From the NCBI RefSeq assembly GCF_024346375.1, contig NZ_JAGQCV010000005.1, positions 124,001-188,000 on the forward strand: a DNA stretch of 64,000 bases, given 5' to 3'. The translations under genes were made by a program, and so were the position numbers. The first letter of the stretch is position 1. The number at the start of each line of letters is the position of its first letter. Shown piece by piece: positions 53,142 to 62,651 of this stretch. Below the pieces are notes generated by a model, which did not search any database, had not been told where the DNA came from, and saw nothing but the letters and a program-made list of their open reading frames with translations. The DNA comes from Synechococcus sp. ATX 2A4. GTDB lineage: Bacteria; Cyanobacteriota; Cyanobacteriia; PCC-6307; Cyanobiaceae.

Positions 53142-54326
53142 TCAGCGATCCACCGAGCCCATGATCACGTCGATCGAGCCGAGGATCGCCATGATGTCGG
53201 CCACCTTGGCCCCGGTGAGGATGTGGGGCAGGATCTGGAGGTTGTTGAAATCGGCGGCGCGGATCTTCCAACGCCAGGGGGTGACATCGTCGTTGCCCAT
53301 GATGAACACGCCCAGCTCCCCTTTGCCTGATTCCAGCCGCGCATAGAGCTCACCGCCGGGAATCTTGAAGGTGGGAGCCACCTTCTTGGCGATGTACTGA
53401 TAATCAAAGCCAAAGGATTCACCCCCTTTGCCTTCGCTCAGGCGTTTGGCTTCCAGATTTTCGGTGGGGCCGCCCGGGATGGCCTTGCAGGCCTGTTGCA
53501 GGATCTTCAGCGACTGCCGCATCTCCTCGATGCGCACCTGATAGCGCGCATAGCAATCGCCTTCCGTGCGCCAGGCCACGTCCCACTCGAAGTCGTCGTA
53601 GCACTCGTAGTGATCCACCTTGCGCAGATCCCACGGCACCCCGGAGGCGCGCAGCATCGGCCCCGACAGGCTCCAGTTGATCGCCATCTCACGGCTGATC
53701 ACACCGAGGCCCTGGATGCGGCGCTTGAAGATCGGGTTGTTGGTGATCAGTTTTTCGTATTCATCGATCTTCGGGCCGAAATAATCGAGGAAGTCGAGAC
53801 ACTTCTCCAGCCAGCCGTAGGGAAGGTCGGCAGCGACGCCACCGATGCGGAAGTAGTTGTTGTTGATCAGCCGCTGGCCGGTGGCCGCTTCCCAGAGGTC
53901 GTAGATCATCTCCCGTTCGCGGAAGATGTAGAAGAACGGGGTCTGGGCGCCCACATCCGCCAGGAAGGGGCCCAGCCAGAGCAGGTGATTAGCGATGCGG
54001 TTGAGCTCCAGCATCAGCACCCGGATGTAGCTGGCCCGCTTGGGCACCGGGATGTCGGCCAGTTTCTCAGGGGCGTTCACCGTGATCGCTTCGTTGAACA
54101 TGCCGGCGGCATAGTCCCACCGGCTCACATAGGGCACGAACATCACGTTCGTGCGGTTCTCGGCGATCTTCTCCATGCCGCGGTGCAGGTAGCCGATCAC
54201 CGGCTCACAATCCACCACGTCCTCGCCGTCGAGGGTCACCACCAGCCGTAACACCCCGTGCATCGAAGGGTGGTGGGGCCCGAAGTTCACCACCATCGGC
54301 TCGGTGCGTGTTTCGAGCTGCGTCAT
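53142..54326 (-). CDS. ndhH: NAD(P)H-quinone oxidoreductase subunit H (NDH-1)
   Basis: 394 aa from ATG 54326, the standard cyanobacterial start ([28 protein letters not shown]). The 49-kDa subunit of the photosynthetic NDH-1 complex forms part of the quinone cavity; cyanobacterial NDH-1 supports cyclic electron flow and respiration using ferredoxin. Conserved segments: [63 protein letters not shown], and the C-terminal [19 protein letters not shown]. It shares its start-codon bases with the divergent rsmH. Confidence 0.98.
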   Translation of the reverse strand: MTQLETRTEPMVVNFGPHHPSMHGVLRLVVTLDGEDVVDCEPVIGYLHRGMEKIAENRTNVMFVPYVSRWDYAAGMFNEAITVNAPEKLADIPVPKRASYIRVLMLELNRIANHLLWLGPFLADVGAQTPFFYIFREREMIYDLWEAATGQRLINNNYFRIGGVAADLPYGWLEKCLDFLDYFGPKIDEYEKLITNNPIFKRRIQGLGVISREMAINWSLSGPMLRASGVPWDLRKVDHYECYDDFEWDVAWRTEGDCYARYQVRIEEMRQSLKILQQACKAIPGGPTENLEAKRLSEGKGGESFGFDYQYIAKKVAPTFKIPGGELYARLESGKGELGVFIMGNDDVTPWRWKIRAADFNNLQILPHILTGAKVADIMAILGSIDVIMGSVDR

Positions 54327-55281
54327 GGCGCCGGGGCGGGCGAGCGGTCCGCCGGATCTTAGGAAGGGATGGCCGCAACAAGGGCCTTTGCCGCCAGACG
54401 CTTCGCCCGGGTTCCACCATCTGCCGGTGCTTGCCGATCCCGTGCTGGCGGCCTTCAGCGGCCTGCCCGCCGGCGCCACCGTGATCGACGCCACCGTGGG
54501 CGGCGGCGGCCACAGCGCCCTGCTGCTGGAGGCGCACCCGGATCTGCAGCTGATCGGCCTGGATCAGGACCCCACCGCCCTGGCCGCCGCCGCCACGCGG
54601 CTGGCCCCGTTCGGCGAGCGGGTGCGCCTGATCGCCACCAATTTCGCCGCCTTCGCTCCCGCCGCCCCTGTGCATGGGGTGCTGGCCGATCTGGGGGTGA
54701 GCAGCCCGCAGCTGGATGTGGCGGAGCGCGGCTTCAGCTTCCGCGCCGACGGGCCGATCGACATGCGCATGAACACCAGCGCCGGCGAGAGTGCCGCCGA
54801 GCTGCTCGACCGCCTGGAGGAGAAGGCGCTGGCTGATCTGATCTATGCCTACGGGGAGGAGCGCCTCTCCCGGCGGATCGCCCGCCGCATCGTCGAGCAG
54901 CGCCCCTGGAGCCCCGCTGACCGAACGGGCGGCGGCACCAGCGCCCTTGCCTACCTGGTGGCCGGCTGCTACCCACCGGCGGCACGGCGCGGCCGCCTGC
55001 ATCCCGCCACCCGCACCTTCCAGGCCCTGCGCATCGCCGTCAACGATGAGCTTGGCGCCCTCGAGCGCTTCCTGCAGCAGGCACCTCAGTGGTTGCTGCC
55101 GGGCGGCGTGCTGGCGGTGATCAGCTTCCATTCGCTCGAAGATCGCCGCGTCAAGACGGCCTTTCTGGGCGATGAGCGCCTGGAGCGGCGCACGCGCAAG
55201 CCGCTGACCGCCACGGAGGCAGAGCAGGAGGCCAATCCCCGCAGCCGCTCCGCCAAGCTGCGGGTGGCGGCACGGCGCTGA
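54325..55281 (+). CDS. rsmH: 16S rRNA (cytosine(1402)-N(4))-methyltransferase RsmH
   Basis: 318 aa from ATG 54325, whose bases overlap the divergent ndhH start (CATG); a TTG further in (before [14 protein letters not shown]) is an alternative and would separate the two. Typical text: [39 protein letters not shown]-like [57 protein letters not shown] and [13 protein letters not shown]. It modifies C1402 in the ribosomal P site. Confidence 0.96.
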   Translation: MAPGRASGPPDLRKGWPQQGPLPPDASPGFHHLPVLADPVLAAFSGLPAGATVIDATVGGGGHSALLLEAHPDLQLIGLDQDPTALAAAATRLAPFGERVRLIATNFAAFAPAAPVHGVLADLGVSSPQLDVAERGFSFRADGPIDMRMNTSAGESAAELLDRLEEKALADLIYAYGEERLSRRIARRIVEQRPWSPADRTGGGTSALAYLVAGCYPPAARRGRLHPATRTFQALRIAVNDELGALERFLQQAPQWLLPGGVLAVISFHSLEDRRVKTAFLGDERLERRTRKPLTATEAEQEANPRSRSAKLRVAARR

Positions 55282-55826
55282 TGTCTTCGCTCGATGCGCT
55301 CTGGTGGCTGGCGCTCACGCTGCAGCTGGTGGCCATTCCCGGCACCCTGCTGCCCGTGCTGCCGGGGCTGATCTTCCTGCCGCTCGGGGCCGGCCTGTGG
55401 GTGTGGGCGGCGGGCTGGATCACCGCCTGGCCCACCCTGCTGCTGGCCTGCCTGATCCTGCTGCTGGGCTGGGTGGCCGACGCGCTCGGGGTGCTGCTGG
55501 GGGCGGCCCGGCTGCAGGCCACCCGCTGGGCCTACATCGGCGCCGGCCTCGGGCTGGTGGTGGGCCTGCTGGGGCTGCTGCCCGCCCTGCCGGTGGGCGG
55601 ACCGCTGCTGGGTGCTCTGGTGGGGCCGCTGCTGGGGGCCACCCTTGGCGAGCTGGTATCGGCGACGTCGGCGCTGGGGCCGCTGGGGCTGGAGCGGCTG
55701 CGCCGCGCGCTGCTGGTGGGGCTGGCAGTGGTGGCCGGCATGCTTGTGAGCCGGGCGGCTCAGTTCCTGCTGGCGCTGCTGGGGGTGGCGGGCTTCGTGC
55801 TGCTCAGCACGGTGCTGGCGCCCTGA
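55281..55826 (+). CDS. DUF456 membrane protein
   Basis: 181 aa, mostly hydrophobic, with the DUF456 layout: LVAIPGTLLPVLPGLIFLPLGAGLWVW, then LLLGWVADALGVLLGAARLQATRWAYIGAGLGLVVGLL, and later GALVGPLLGATLGELVSA, repeated glycine-rich helices. Unknown function, probably in the inner membrane. The ATG overlaps the rsmH stop (TGATG), and its end overlaps the convergent desulfurase by 23 bp. Confidence 0.88.
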   Translation: MSSLDALWWLALTLQLVAIPGTLLPVLPGLIFLPLGAGLWVWAAGWITAWPTLLLACLILLLGWVADALGVLLGAARLQATRWAYIGAGLGLVVGLLGLLPALPVGGPLLGALVGPLLGATLGELVSATSALGPLGLERLRRALLVGLAVVAGMLVSRAAQFLLALLGVAGFVLLSTVLAP

Positions 55827-57003
55827 GCGCCTCCACCTCCAACGGCGGTGGTGCTGGAGCGGGGGCGGCGGGCGGTTGGCGCAGCTCCGCCACGGCCGCA
55901 GCCACGGCGGCGATCGCCTGATCGATGTCGCCCGTGGTGGTGCCGCGGCCCAGCCCGAAGCGCACCGAGGCCGCCGCCGCCGCGCGGTCGAGCCCCAGGG
56001 CGGCGAGCACATGGGAGGGGCTGCCGGCGCTGCAGGCCGAGCCGCCGCTCACCGTGAGCTGGCGCCGCAGCAGGCTGTGCAGCCGGTTGCCATCCACGCC
56101 GGCGATGCGCACGTTGAGGTTGTGGGCCAGGCGCTGCTCGAGGCTGCCGTTCACCGCCACGCCCTCGATGGCGAGCAATCCCTGCAGCAGCCGCTGCCGC
56201 AGGGCCCCCAGCCGCTCCTCGCGTTCCTCCCGGTCAGCCAGGGCGAGTGTGGCGGCCTTGGCCATGCCCACGATCAACGGCACCGGCAGGGTGCCGGCCC
56301 GCAGGCCCCCTTCCTGGCCACCGCCGTGCTGCTGGGGGTTGAGCGTGATCCCCTCGCCCACCACCAGCACGCCGATGCCCTTGGGCCCGTAGAACTTGTG
56401 GGCGCTCATGCTGAGCAGATCGATGCTGAGGGCGTCGGGTTGCAGGGCCAGGTGGCCGAAGGCCTGGGCGGCATCGCAATGAAACGCCACACCGCTGGCG
56501 CGGCAGAGCGACCCGATCGCCGCCAGCGGCTGCAGCACGCCGATTTCGTTGTTGGCGGCCATCACGCTCACCAGGATCGTGTCGTGGCGCAGCGCTGCCA
56601 CCAGATCGCCCAGATCAAGCAGCCCATCGGCGCCCACCGGCAGCACAGTCAGATCGAAGCCGCGCCGCTCCAGTTCGCGCATGGTGTCGAGCACGGCCTT
56701 GTGCTCGGTGGCCACCGTGATCAGGTGGCGGCCCAGGTGCTGCCGCGCTTCCGCCAGCCCTTTGAGGGCCAGGTTGTTGGCCTCGGTGGCGCCGCTGGTG
56801 AACACCACCCGCTCAATGGCCACCCCCAGCTGCGCCGCCAGTTGCTCGCGCGCCCGCTCCACCGCCGTGGCCGCCTCCAGCCCCGGCCGATGCAGGCGGC
56901 TCGACGGATTGGCGAACAGCTCGCTCCAGTAAGGCGCCATCGCTTCCACCACCGCCGGCTCACAGGGGGTGGTGGCCTGGTAGTCCAGGTAGGGATGGGT
57001 CAC
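55804..57003 (-). CDS. Cysteine desulfurase (NifS/IscS family)
   Basis: 399 aa from a GTG at 57003, giving the standard start THPYLDYQATTPCEPAVVEAM. PLP enzyme that moves sulfur from cysteine to an enzyme persulfide for Fe-S clusters and thiolation. The key parts: FTSGATEANNLALKG, TVATEHKAVLDTM, HCDAAQAFGHLAL, the PLP lysine in SMSAHKFYGPKGIGVL, and the mobile-loop Cys in SGGSACSAGSPSHVL. The loop length fits the IscS/NifS group rather than SufS. A low-complexity Pro/Ala tail ends it. Confidence 0.95.
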   Translation of the reverse strand: MTHPYLDYQATTPCEPAVVEAMAPYWSELFANPSSRLHRPGLEAATAVERAREQLAAQLGVAIERVVFTSGATEANNLALKGLAEARQHLGRHLITVATEHKAVLDTMRELERRGFDLTVLPVGADGLLDLGDLVAALRHDTILVSVMAANNEIGVLQPLAAIGSLCRASGVAFHCDAAQAFGHLALQPDALSIDLLSMSAHKFYGPKGIGVLVVGEGITLNPQQHGGGQEGGLRAGTLPVPLIVGMAKAATLALADREEREERLGALRQRLLQGLLAIEGVAVNGSLEQRLAHNLNVRIAGVDGNRLHSLLRRQLTVSGGSACSAGSPSHVLAALGLDRAAAAASVRFGLGRGTTTGDIDQAIAAVAAAVAELRQPPAAPAPAPPPLEVEALRAPAPC

Positions 57004-57191
57004 GGGATCGCCTGGGGCTGGGAACACGGGTCGGGGCGCTGCTGCGGCCCCTGTTCCCTTGTAGCAGTGGCACCGCACGATCACAGCGAGCCCGCTGCAT
57101 CGGTGTGGGCGCGCTGGCCGGGAAGAAGCGTGGAGAATGGCGGCAGGCGCCAGACCTTTGGCTTGCTGTCCTGCCCCTGCGCTCTTCTGTG

Positions 57192-57689
57192 ATGCCTCGC
57201 TGCGCACTGGCTTTCAGCTCCGTGTTCCTGTTGGCGAGTGCGGCCCACGGCCAGGGGGCGCCGGTGCTGATCCCCTCCCAGAACCGCCCGCCGGGCATGG
57301 CCCTGGTGTTCGAACGGGTGGTGCCTGGTGGTGTGCAGGCGCTGGGGGTCTATGCCGTCACCGCCGATCCGGCCCGGCCCCAGCTGCTGCGCATCAAGGT
57401 GTGGGAGGAGCTGCCCAATGATGTCAAGGTGCGCACCGAAACGATCGGCTGCACCACCACCGCGCCGATGCGGGTCACCAACGACGGCCGCCAGCTGATC
57501 CTGCGCCAGCTCAATCCCGGTGGGGCGATCAGCAGCGTCAACCGCAAAGACCATCTGGTCTGGTGGGCCTCCTGCCACCCGCAGCACGCGGGCCAGGACC
57601 CGGCCGGGCTGCGTGCCGTGGCCTTGCAGCTGGGCTACAGCGGCAACCTGCAGGAACGGGAGCAATTCCTGCCGGCTGGATCGCTCTGA
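57192..57689 (+). CDS. Exported protein of unknown function
   Basis: 165 aa from ATG 57192; the frame is open from 57105 but the signal peptide (PRCALAFSSVFLLASAAHGQG) requires the later start. The mature protein is beta-rich (ALVFERVVPGGVQALGVYAV, LLRIKVWEELPNDVKVRTETIG, APMRVTNDGRQLILRQL) with two cysteines (near residues 87 and 128) that might pair. No family recognised. It stands between the desulfurase (divergent) and the response regulator (same strand, 59 bp). Confidence 0.75.
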   Translation: MPRCALAFSSVFLLASAAHGQGAPVLIPSQNRPPGMALVFERVVPGGVQALGVYAVTADPARPQLLRIKVWEELPNDVKVRTETIGCTTTAPMRVTNDGRQLILRQLNPGGAISSVNRKDHLVWWASCHPQHAGQDPAGLRAVALQLGYSGNLQEREQFLPAGSL

Positions 57690-57748
57690 CGCCACGCCGC
57701 AGCCGGGTTGGCGGCCCTGGATAGATTTCCGGCACCATCGGTGGGTCC

Positions 57749-58585
57749 ATGAGCCAAGCCATCCCAGCAGCCTCACCCGACGGCGACGCCGCCCAGGACC
57801 AAGCCCCGAACCAACACCTGGCGGAGGGTCAGGAGTCCACCCCCAGCGGCGAGCTCAGCACCGGCGAGGCCGGCTCCGCCACCCCGGTGCCCGTCCAGCC
57901 GCCGCGCCTGCTGCTCGTCGACGACGAACCGGGACTGCGTACGGCGGTGCAGGCCTACCTGCAGGACGAGGGCTTCGAGGTGGTCACCGCCAACGACGGC
58001 GAAGAGGGCTGGAAAGTGGCCCAGGAGATGGTGCCGGATGTGGTGCTCACCGACGTGATGATGCCCCGCCTCGATGGCTATGGCCTGCTCAAGCGCCTGC
58101 GGGGCGACGAGCGGCTGGGGGGCACGCCGGTGATCTTCCTCACCGCCAAGGGCATGACCGCCGACCGTATCGAGGGCTTTCAGGCGGGCGTCGACGATTA
58201 CATCCCCAAGCCGTTCGATCCCGACGAGCTGGTGGCCCGCGTGCGCAACATGGTGCGCCGCCAGGAGCGGCTGCTGGCCGAAGCCGCCCGCTACGCCGAC
58301 GCCGACATCGGCCAGATGGCCCGCCAGATCACCGAGATCCGCTCGCTGCTGCAGGTGGGTGGCGCCAAGAAGGCGCCGACCGGCGTCAGGCTCGACTTCA
58401 CGCCCCGCGAGGCGAGCGTGCTGCAACTGGTGGCCGAGGGGCTGATGAACAAGGAGATCGCCCGCCGGCTGGAAACCTCGATCCGCAACGTCGAGAAGTA
58501 CGTGAGCCGCCTGTTCACCAAGACCGGCACCACCAGCCGCACCGAACTGGTCCGCTACGCCCTCGAAAACAACCTGGTGGAATAG
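57749..58585 (+). CDS. Response regulator, NarL/LuxR type (Ycf29-like)
   Basis: 278 aa. After a disordered N-terminal extension of about 50 residues comes a receiver domain: acidic pair LLLVDDE (58-60), phosphoacceptor LTDVMMPRLDG (Asp102), Thr/Lys positions FLTAKGMTADRIEGFQAGVDDYIPKPF (Lys154). A linker helix follows, then a LuxR-type HTH: LDFTPREASVLQLVAEGLMNKEIARRLETSIRNVEKYVSRLFTKTGT. All phosphorylation residues are present. The arrangement resembles Ycf29-type cyanobacterial regulators, whose targets are poorly known. No histidine kinase gene is adjacent. Confidence 0.92.
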   Translation: MSQAIPAASPDGDAAQDQAPNQHLAEGQESTPSGELSTGEAGSATPVPVQPPRLLLVDDEPGLRTAVQAYLQDEGFEVVTANDGEEGWKVAQEMVPDVVLTDVMMPRLDGYGLLKRLRGDERLGGTPVIFLTAKGMTADRIEGFQAGVDDYIPKPFDPDELVARVRNMVRRQERLLAEAARYADADIGQMARQITEIRSLLQVGGAKKAPTGVRLDFTPREASVLQLVAEGLMNKEIARRLETSIRNVEKYVSRLFTKTGTTSRTELVRYALENNLVE

Positions 58586-58598
58586 ATCGCCACCAGCC

Positions 58599-58658
58599 GC
58601 TCCAGCACCGCCCGCTCCAGCATCGGCAGCTCCAGCACCGCCCACTCCAGCACCGCCC
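58599..58658. repeat. 15-bp tandem repeat, four units, ending at a gene start
   Basis: GCTCCAGCACCGCCC (58599-58613), GCTCCAGCATCGGCA (58614-58628), GCTCCAGCACCGCCC (58629-58643), ACTCCAGCACCGCCC (58644-58658). The array finishes one base before the GTG start at 58659, in the 73-bp gap after the response-regulator gene. Confidence 0.93.
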
Positions 58659-59741
58659 GTGGCCCGGGCAGGGTGTCCTTCTCCTCAATCGCGCAAGCCC
58701 GTGCCTGCAGGCTCGCTCAACCACGGCTGGATCTACACCGACCGGGCCGGCAGCGCCGCAGCGGGCCAGACGATCTCCGCCTTCTACGCCGCCCGCTACC
58801 GCCATTCCGAGCGGCGGGTGTGGCAGCTGCGGCTGGAGGCCGGCGAGATCCACAGGAACGGCCAGCAGCTCCGGGCCGATGGCAGCCTCGCGCCGGGGGA
58901 TCGGCTGGCGTGGCATCGGCCCCCCTGGCACGAACCGCCGGTGCCGGATCAGTGGCAGGTCGTCCATGACGACGGCGACATCCTGGTGATCGACAAGCCC
59001 AGCGGCCTGCCGGTGCTGCCGGCGGGCGGCTTCCTTGAGCACACCGTGCTGCGTCTGATCGAGCGGAGACAGCGGGACGCGGCCGCCACTGCCACCACCG
59101 GCGTGCCCCGGCCGGTTCATCGGCTCGGCCGTTTCACCTCCGGGTTGCTGGTGCTGGCCCGCCGCCCCGGCACCCGCGCCTGGCTCAGCGCCCTGCTGCG
59201 CGAGAGCACCGCGGCGCCGGCCGGCTCAGCGGCGGCCGATGGTACGGCCAGCAACCATGGCTGTCGCAAGCTCTACCGCGCGCTCACCCAGGCCGGCCCC
59301 CTGCCGATCGCGGCGGGCGAACAGCTGGAGATTCACACGCCGATCGGCCGCTGGCCCCACCCGCTGCTGGGCCAGGTGTGGGCGGCCGCTTCCCCTGCGG
59401 GCGAGGCCCCTGGCGCCGCCTCTTCGGGCCCTGCCGCGGCACCCCTGCCGGCCTGGAGCGAGCTGCACCTGCTGCAGGTGCGCCCCCAGGCCCATCTGGT
59501 GGAGGTGGCGATCCGCAGCGGCCGCCCCCATCAGATCCGCATCCATGCCGCTTGCATCGGCACGCCCCTGCTGGGTGATCCCCTCTACCTGCCCGGCGGC
59601 CTGGCCCGCCCCGAGGCCCTGCCGGGCCTGGGCGGCTACCAGCTGCATGCCCACCGGCTTGTGTTGCCCCGGCCCGAAGGCACCTGGCTGGAGCTGGAGG
59701 CGCCGCTGCCGCCGGCCCTGGAGCTGGAGCCGGGCGGCTGA
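58659..59741 (+). CDS. RluA-family pseudouridine synthase-like protein with altered catalytic motif
   Basis: 360 aa from a GTG at 58659. An S4-like N-terminal part (SAFYAARYRHSERRVWQLRLEAGEI) leads to the RluA fold: LVIDKPSGLPVLPAGG, then the active-site motif PVHRLGRFTSGLLVLAR, and finally GRPHQIRIHAACIGTPLLGDPLY. The catalytic aspartate of HRLD is Gly here. A related HRLGR-type motif is known from a subset of plant and cyanobacterial homologues, so this may be a lineage with altered chemistry or a non-catalytic RNA-binding form. An Ala/Pro/Gly insert interrupts the centre. Confidence 0.88.
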   Translation: MARAGCPSPQSRKPVPAGSLNHGWIYTDRAGSAAAGQTISAFYAARYRHSERRVWQLRLEAGEIHRNGQQLRADGSLAPGDRLAWHRPPWHEPPVPDQWQVVHDDGDILVIDKPSGLPVLPAGGFLEHTVLRLIERRQRDAAATATTGVPRPVHRLGRFTSGLLVLARRPGTRAWLSALLRESTAAPAGSAAADGTASNHGCRKLYRALTQAGPLPIAAGEQLEIHTPIGRWPHPLLGQVWAAASPAGEAPGAASSGPAAAPLPAWSELHLLQVRPQAHLVEVAIRSGRPHQIRIHAACIGTPLLGDPLYLPGGLARPEALPGLGGYQLHAHRLVLPRPEGTWLELEAPLPPALELEPGG

Positions 59742-59758
59742 TCCTCAGTGGCCGGTGC

Positions 59759-60658
59759 TCAGTGGCCGGCCTCGAACCAGCGGGCCAGCACCGACACATC
59801 TTCATCCGCATGGCCGCCGGCGATGAGCGTGTCTTCCATGGCGGCTACCTGGGTGGTGAGCGGCAGCTCCAGCCCGGCGGCGGCCGCTTCCGCCAGGGCG
59901 ATGGCCAGATCCTTGCGGTGCAAGGCGAGCCGGAAGCCCAGCGGGAAGTGATCGCTGAGCATGTTGGCGGCCCGGTGGCGCAGGGCCCAGGAGCCGGCCG
60001 CACCGCCTTCGAGCGCGGCGCACACCTGCGCCATCGGCAGCCCCAACCGGTGGCCCAGGGCGATCGCTTCCGCCACGGCGGCATAGCTGCCGGCCACCAG
60101 CACCTGGTTCACCGCCTTGGCCTGCTGGCCGGCACCCACGGGCCCGAAATGGCTGATCGAGCTGCCCACCGCCTCCAGCAGCGGCCGGGCCCGCTCCAGC
60201 GCCGCCCCGCTGCCGCCCACCAGCACCGCCAATGTGCCGGCGCGGGCCCCCTCAGTGCCGCCGGTCACCGGTGCGTCGAGGTAGGTGATCCCAGCGACCT
60301 CCAGGTGGCTGGCAAGGGCGCGGCTGGTGGCGGGGGCAATCGTGGAGAAGTCGATCACCAGCGCGCCGGGGGCCAGGGCCGCCAGCGCTTGCTCCAGCAG
60401 CACGGCCTGCACGGCCCGGTCGTCGCTGAGGCAGAGGCAGAGCACCGCCGTGCCGGCGACCGCCTGCGGCACCGAGGCGGCCCGGCGGGCCCCAGCGGCC
60501 GCCAGCGGCAGCTCCCGCTCGCGGTTGCGGTTGTGCACGGTGAGCGGGTGGCCCGCCTGCAGCAAGCGGGCCGCCATCGGCGCTCCCAGGGCGCCGAGGC
60601 CGATGAACGCCACCGGCTCCAGCGGCGGCGCTGGCGGCGCGGCCCCGGCGGCGCTCAT
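59759..60658 (-). CDS. NAD(P)-dependent beta-hydroxyacid dehydrogenase
   Basis: 299 aa from ATG 60658 of the 3-hydroxyisobutyrate dehydrogenase family. The Rossmann start VAFIGLGALGAPMAARLLQAGH, the LVIDFSTIAPATSR segment, the substrate loop DAPVTGGTEGARAGTLAVLVGG and the catalytic helix GAGQQAKAVNQVLVAG (with the essential Lys) are all present. Likely substrates are glyoxylate/tartronate semialdehyde or related aldehydes; which one is unknown. Its start overlaps the chlM stop by four bases (ATGA). Confidence 0.93.
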   Translation of the reverse strand: MSAAGAAPPAPPLEPVAFIGLGALGAPMAARLLQAGHPLTVHNRNRERELPLAAAGARRAASVPQAVAGTAVLCLCLSDDRAVQAVLLEQALAALAPGALVIDFSTIAPATSRALASHLEVAGITYLDAPVTGGTEGARAGTLAVLVGGSGAALERARPLLEAVGSSISHFGPVGAGQQAKAVNQVLVAGSYAAVAEAIALGHRLGLPMAQVCAALEGGAAGSWALRHRAANMLSDHFPLGFRLALHRKDLAIALAEAAAAGLELPLTTQVAAMEDTLIAGGHADEDVSVLARWFEAGH

Positions 60659-61392
60659 GCCCGCTCGAAGGCGATCAGACGGGAGAAGTAGAAGGGTGCC
60701 TGGTTGAGGCTGCGGCGCAGCGGCTGGAAGCCGGCGGCGGCGGCGGCGGCCACGATGCCGTCTTCCCGCAGGGTGTAGGCGCGGGTGGTCTTGCTGGGGC
60801 CGGGGAACAGCTGGCCAATGCCCTTGAGTAACGCCAGCAGGGGGGTGTAGGGGGCGAAGCTCACGATCAGCCGCCGCTCCGCCAGGCCGGCCAGATGGCG
60901 CACCATCTCCTCGGCGGCGGCCTGGGGGTAGTGAATGAACACGTCGAGGCACACCACCGTGTCGTAGCGGCCTGTGAGGCTCTCCAGATCGGAGGCGTGG
61001 AAGGTCAGCCGGGCGGGGTCGATGCCGGCGGCGGCGGCGCGGCGGCTGGCCTCCTGCACCATGGCGTCCGAGAGGTCGCTGGCCGAGATCTGGCCGGCGC
61101 CGAGGCGGGCCAGCGGCAGGCTGAGGCTGCCCACCCCGCAGCCGGCGTCGCAGAAGCTGCGGCCCGCCAGGTCGCCTTCCTCCTGCAGCCACGCCAGCAC
61201 CTGATCCACCGTCTTCTGGTGGCCGATGCGGATGTTGCGCTGGACCTTGTTGACGTCGTCGCTGTCGCTGTAGATGCGATTCCAGCGCTCGAAGCCGGAG
61301 CTGTTGAAGTAGTCGCGCACTTCCAGCTTTTCGGCCGCCTTCTCGCTGGTGGTGGGCGCCGCGTCGGTGTCCAGCAGCGGTTCGGCGGCCAT
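60655..61392 (-). CDS. chlM: Magnesium-protoporphyrin IX methyltransferase
   Basis: 245 aa. It methylates Mg-protoporphyrin IX on the C13 propionate, an early committed step of chlorophyll synthesis. The conserved entry EVRDYFNSSGFERWNRIYS, the RNIRIGHQKTVDQVLAWL helix, the SAM loop FCDAGCGVGSLSLPLA and later DTVVCLDVFIHYP and LIVSFAPYTPLLALLKGIG are diagnostic. This is one of the clearest signs that the source is a phototroph. Confidence 0.97.
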   Translation of the reverse strand: MAAEPLLDTDAAPTTSEKAAEKLEVRDYFNSSGFERWNRIYSDSDDVNKVQRNIRIGHQKTVDQVLAWLQEEGDLAGRSFCDAGCGVGSLSLPLARLGAGQISASDLSDAMVQEASRRAAAAGIDPARLTFHASDLESLTGRYDTVVCLDVFIHYPQAAAEEMVRHLAGLAERRLIVSFAPYTPLLALLKGIGQLFPGPSKTTRAYTLREDGIVAAAAAAGFQPLRRSLNQAPFYFSRLIAFERA

Positions 61393-61422
61393 GCGCTCAG
61401 GGGGGGTGTGGGTGGCCGGATC

Positions 61423-62592
61423 CTAAGGAGTGCGGGCGGCGCCGCCGGCGCGGCACCAGCGCAGGGGATCCCCGTCGCCGCCGCTCCAGCGCAGGGTCTC
61501 CGCCAGCGGCTGGCCCAGCAGCAGCTCCCGCACGGGGCGGTGATCACCGAGCACGCGCCGGGGCAGCACGGTGGCCGCCGCGATCGCCGCACCCGGCGCC
61601 CGGCTCCAGGCCGCCAGCCGCACCACGCCCTCCAGCAGCGGCAGGGTCACGCCGGCCAGGGTGCCGTCCTCCAGCCGGCAGCTGCCGTTTTCCACCAGCA
61701 GGCTGCGGCTGTCCCAGCGGTGAAGCCCCTCCGGCAGCCCGTAGGGCGCCAGGGCATCGCTCACCAACACCACCTGCTGGGGTGCCAGCTGCTGCAGCAG
61801 CACCGCCAGCGACGGCGCCACATGCACCCCATCGGCGATCAGGCCCATGGCCACGTCGCCACGGTGCACCGCCGCCGCCACCGGCCCCGGCGCCCGGTGG
61901 TGCAGGCCGGGCATGGCGTTGAAGGCATGGGTGAGCATGCCCACTCCTGCTTCGAAGGCCCGCTGCGCCTGCTGCTCACTGGCTTCGCTGTGGCCCAGGC
62001 TCACCACGATCCCCTGCGTGCGCAGGGCGGCGATCACCGCCTCGGCCCCGGCCAGCTCCGGCGCCAGGGTCATCAGCGCGATCTCGGATTCGAACCCCTC
62101 GATTCGCTCCTGCAGAGCCGCGAGGCTGGGCGGCGCCAGGTGTGCCTCCGGGTGGGCGCCCCGCCGCGCCTTCGCCAGGAATGGACCTTCCAGGTGCGCC
62201 CCCAGCAGCCGGGCCCGGCCAGGGGCGGGCTGGGAGCGGGCCGCCCGCAGCACCGCCAGTGCCTGGCGCAGCGGCGCCACGGCGCAGGTCACCAGGGTGG
62301 GGCTGATCGCCTCCACGCCATCGCGCCACAGCAGCTCCAGCAGCTCCAGCAGGCGGGGCAGATCCGCGTCGGTGAGCTCTGGAAAGGCCAGCCCCAGCCC
62401 GCCGTTGATCTGCAGATCCACCCCGGCCGGGCTGAGCCAGTCGCCGTTCCAGTCGTCGCCGGCGGCGGCGCTGCCGGCCTCCAGTGGTTCAAGGCCAGCG
62501 ATCGTATCGGCCGTGTCCACGCCGACGCGCCAGCGCTTCGCGCTGCAGGGCAGTACGGCCTCCGGGAGGCGAACGTTGCTGAGCCAGCGCAT
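61423..62592 (-). CDS. nagA: N-acetylglucosamine-6-phosphate deacetylase
   Basis: 389 aa from ATG 62592. It removes the acetyl group from GlcNAc-6-phosphate in amino sugar recycling. Amidohydrolase pattern: [14 protein letters not shown] (first metal region), [23 protein letters not shown] (HxEGPF), [38 protein letters not shown], and [14 protein letters not shown] with the catalytic Asp. It lies behind the chlM-oxidoreductase pair on the same strand and is divergent from purE. Confidence 0.93.
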   Translation of the reverse strand: MRWLSNVRLPEAVLPCSAKRWRVGVDTADTIAGLEPLEAGSAAAGDDWNGDWLSPAGVDLQINGGLGLAFPELTDADLPRLLELLELLWRDGVEAISPTLVTCAVAPLRQALAVLRAARSQPAPGRARLLGAHLEGPFLAKARRGAHPEAHLAPPSLAALQERIEGFESEIALMTLAPELAGAEAVIAALRTQGIVVSLGHSEASEQQAQRAFEAGVGMLTHAFNAMPGLHHRAPGPVAAAVHRGDVAMGLIADGVHVAPSLAVLLQQLAPQQVVLVSDALAPYGLPEGLHRWDSRSLLVENGSCRLEDGTLAGVTLPLLEGVVRLAAWSRAPGAAIAAATVLPRRVLGDHRPVRELLLGQPLAETLRWSGGDGDPLRWCRAGGAARTP

Positions 62593-62651
62593 CAACGTCA
62601 GCGGCGGGCCGCGGTCGGCGGGAGAATGCCATCCTCGCTGCCCTTTCCCCT

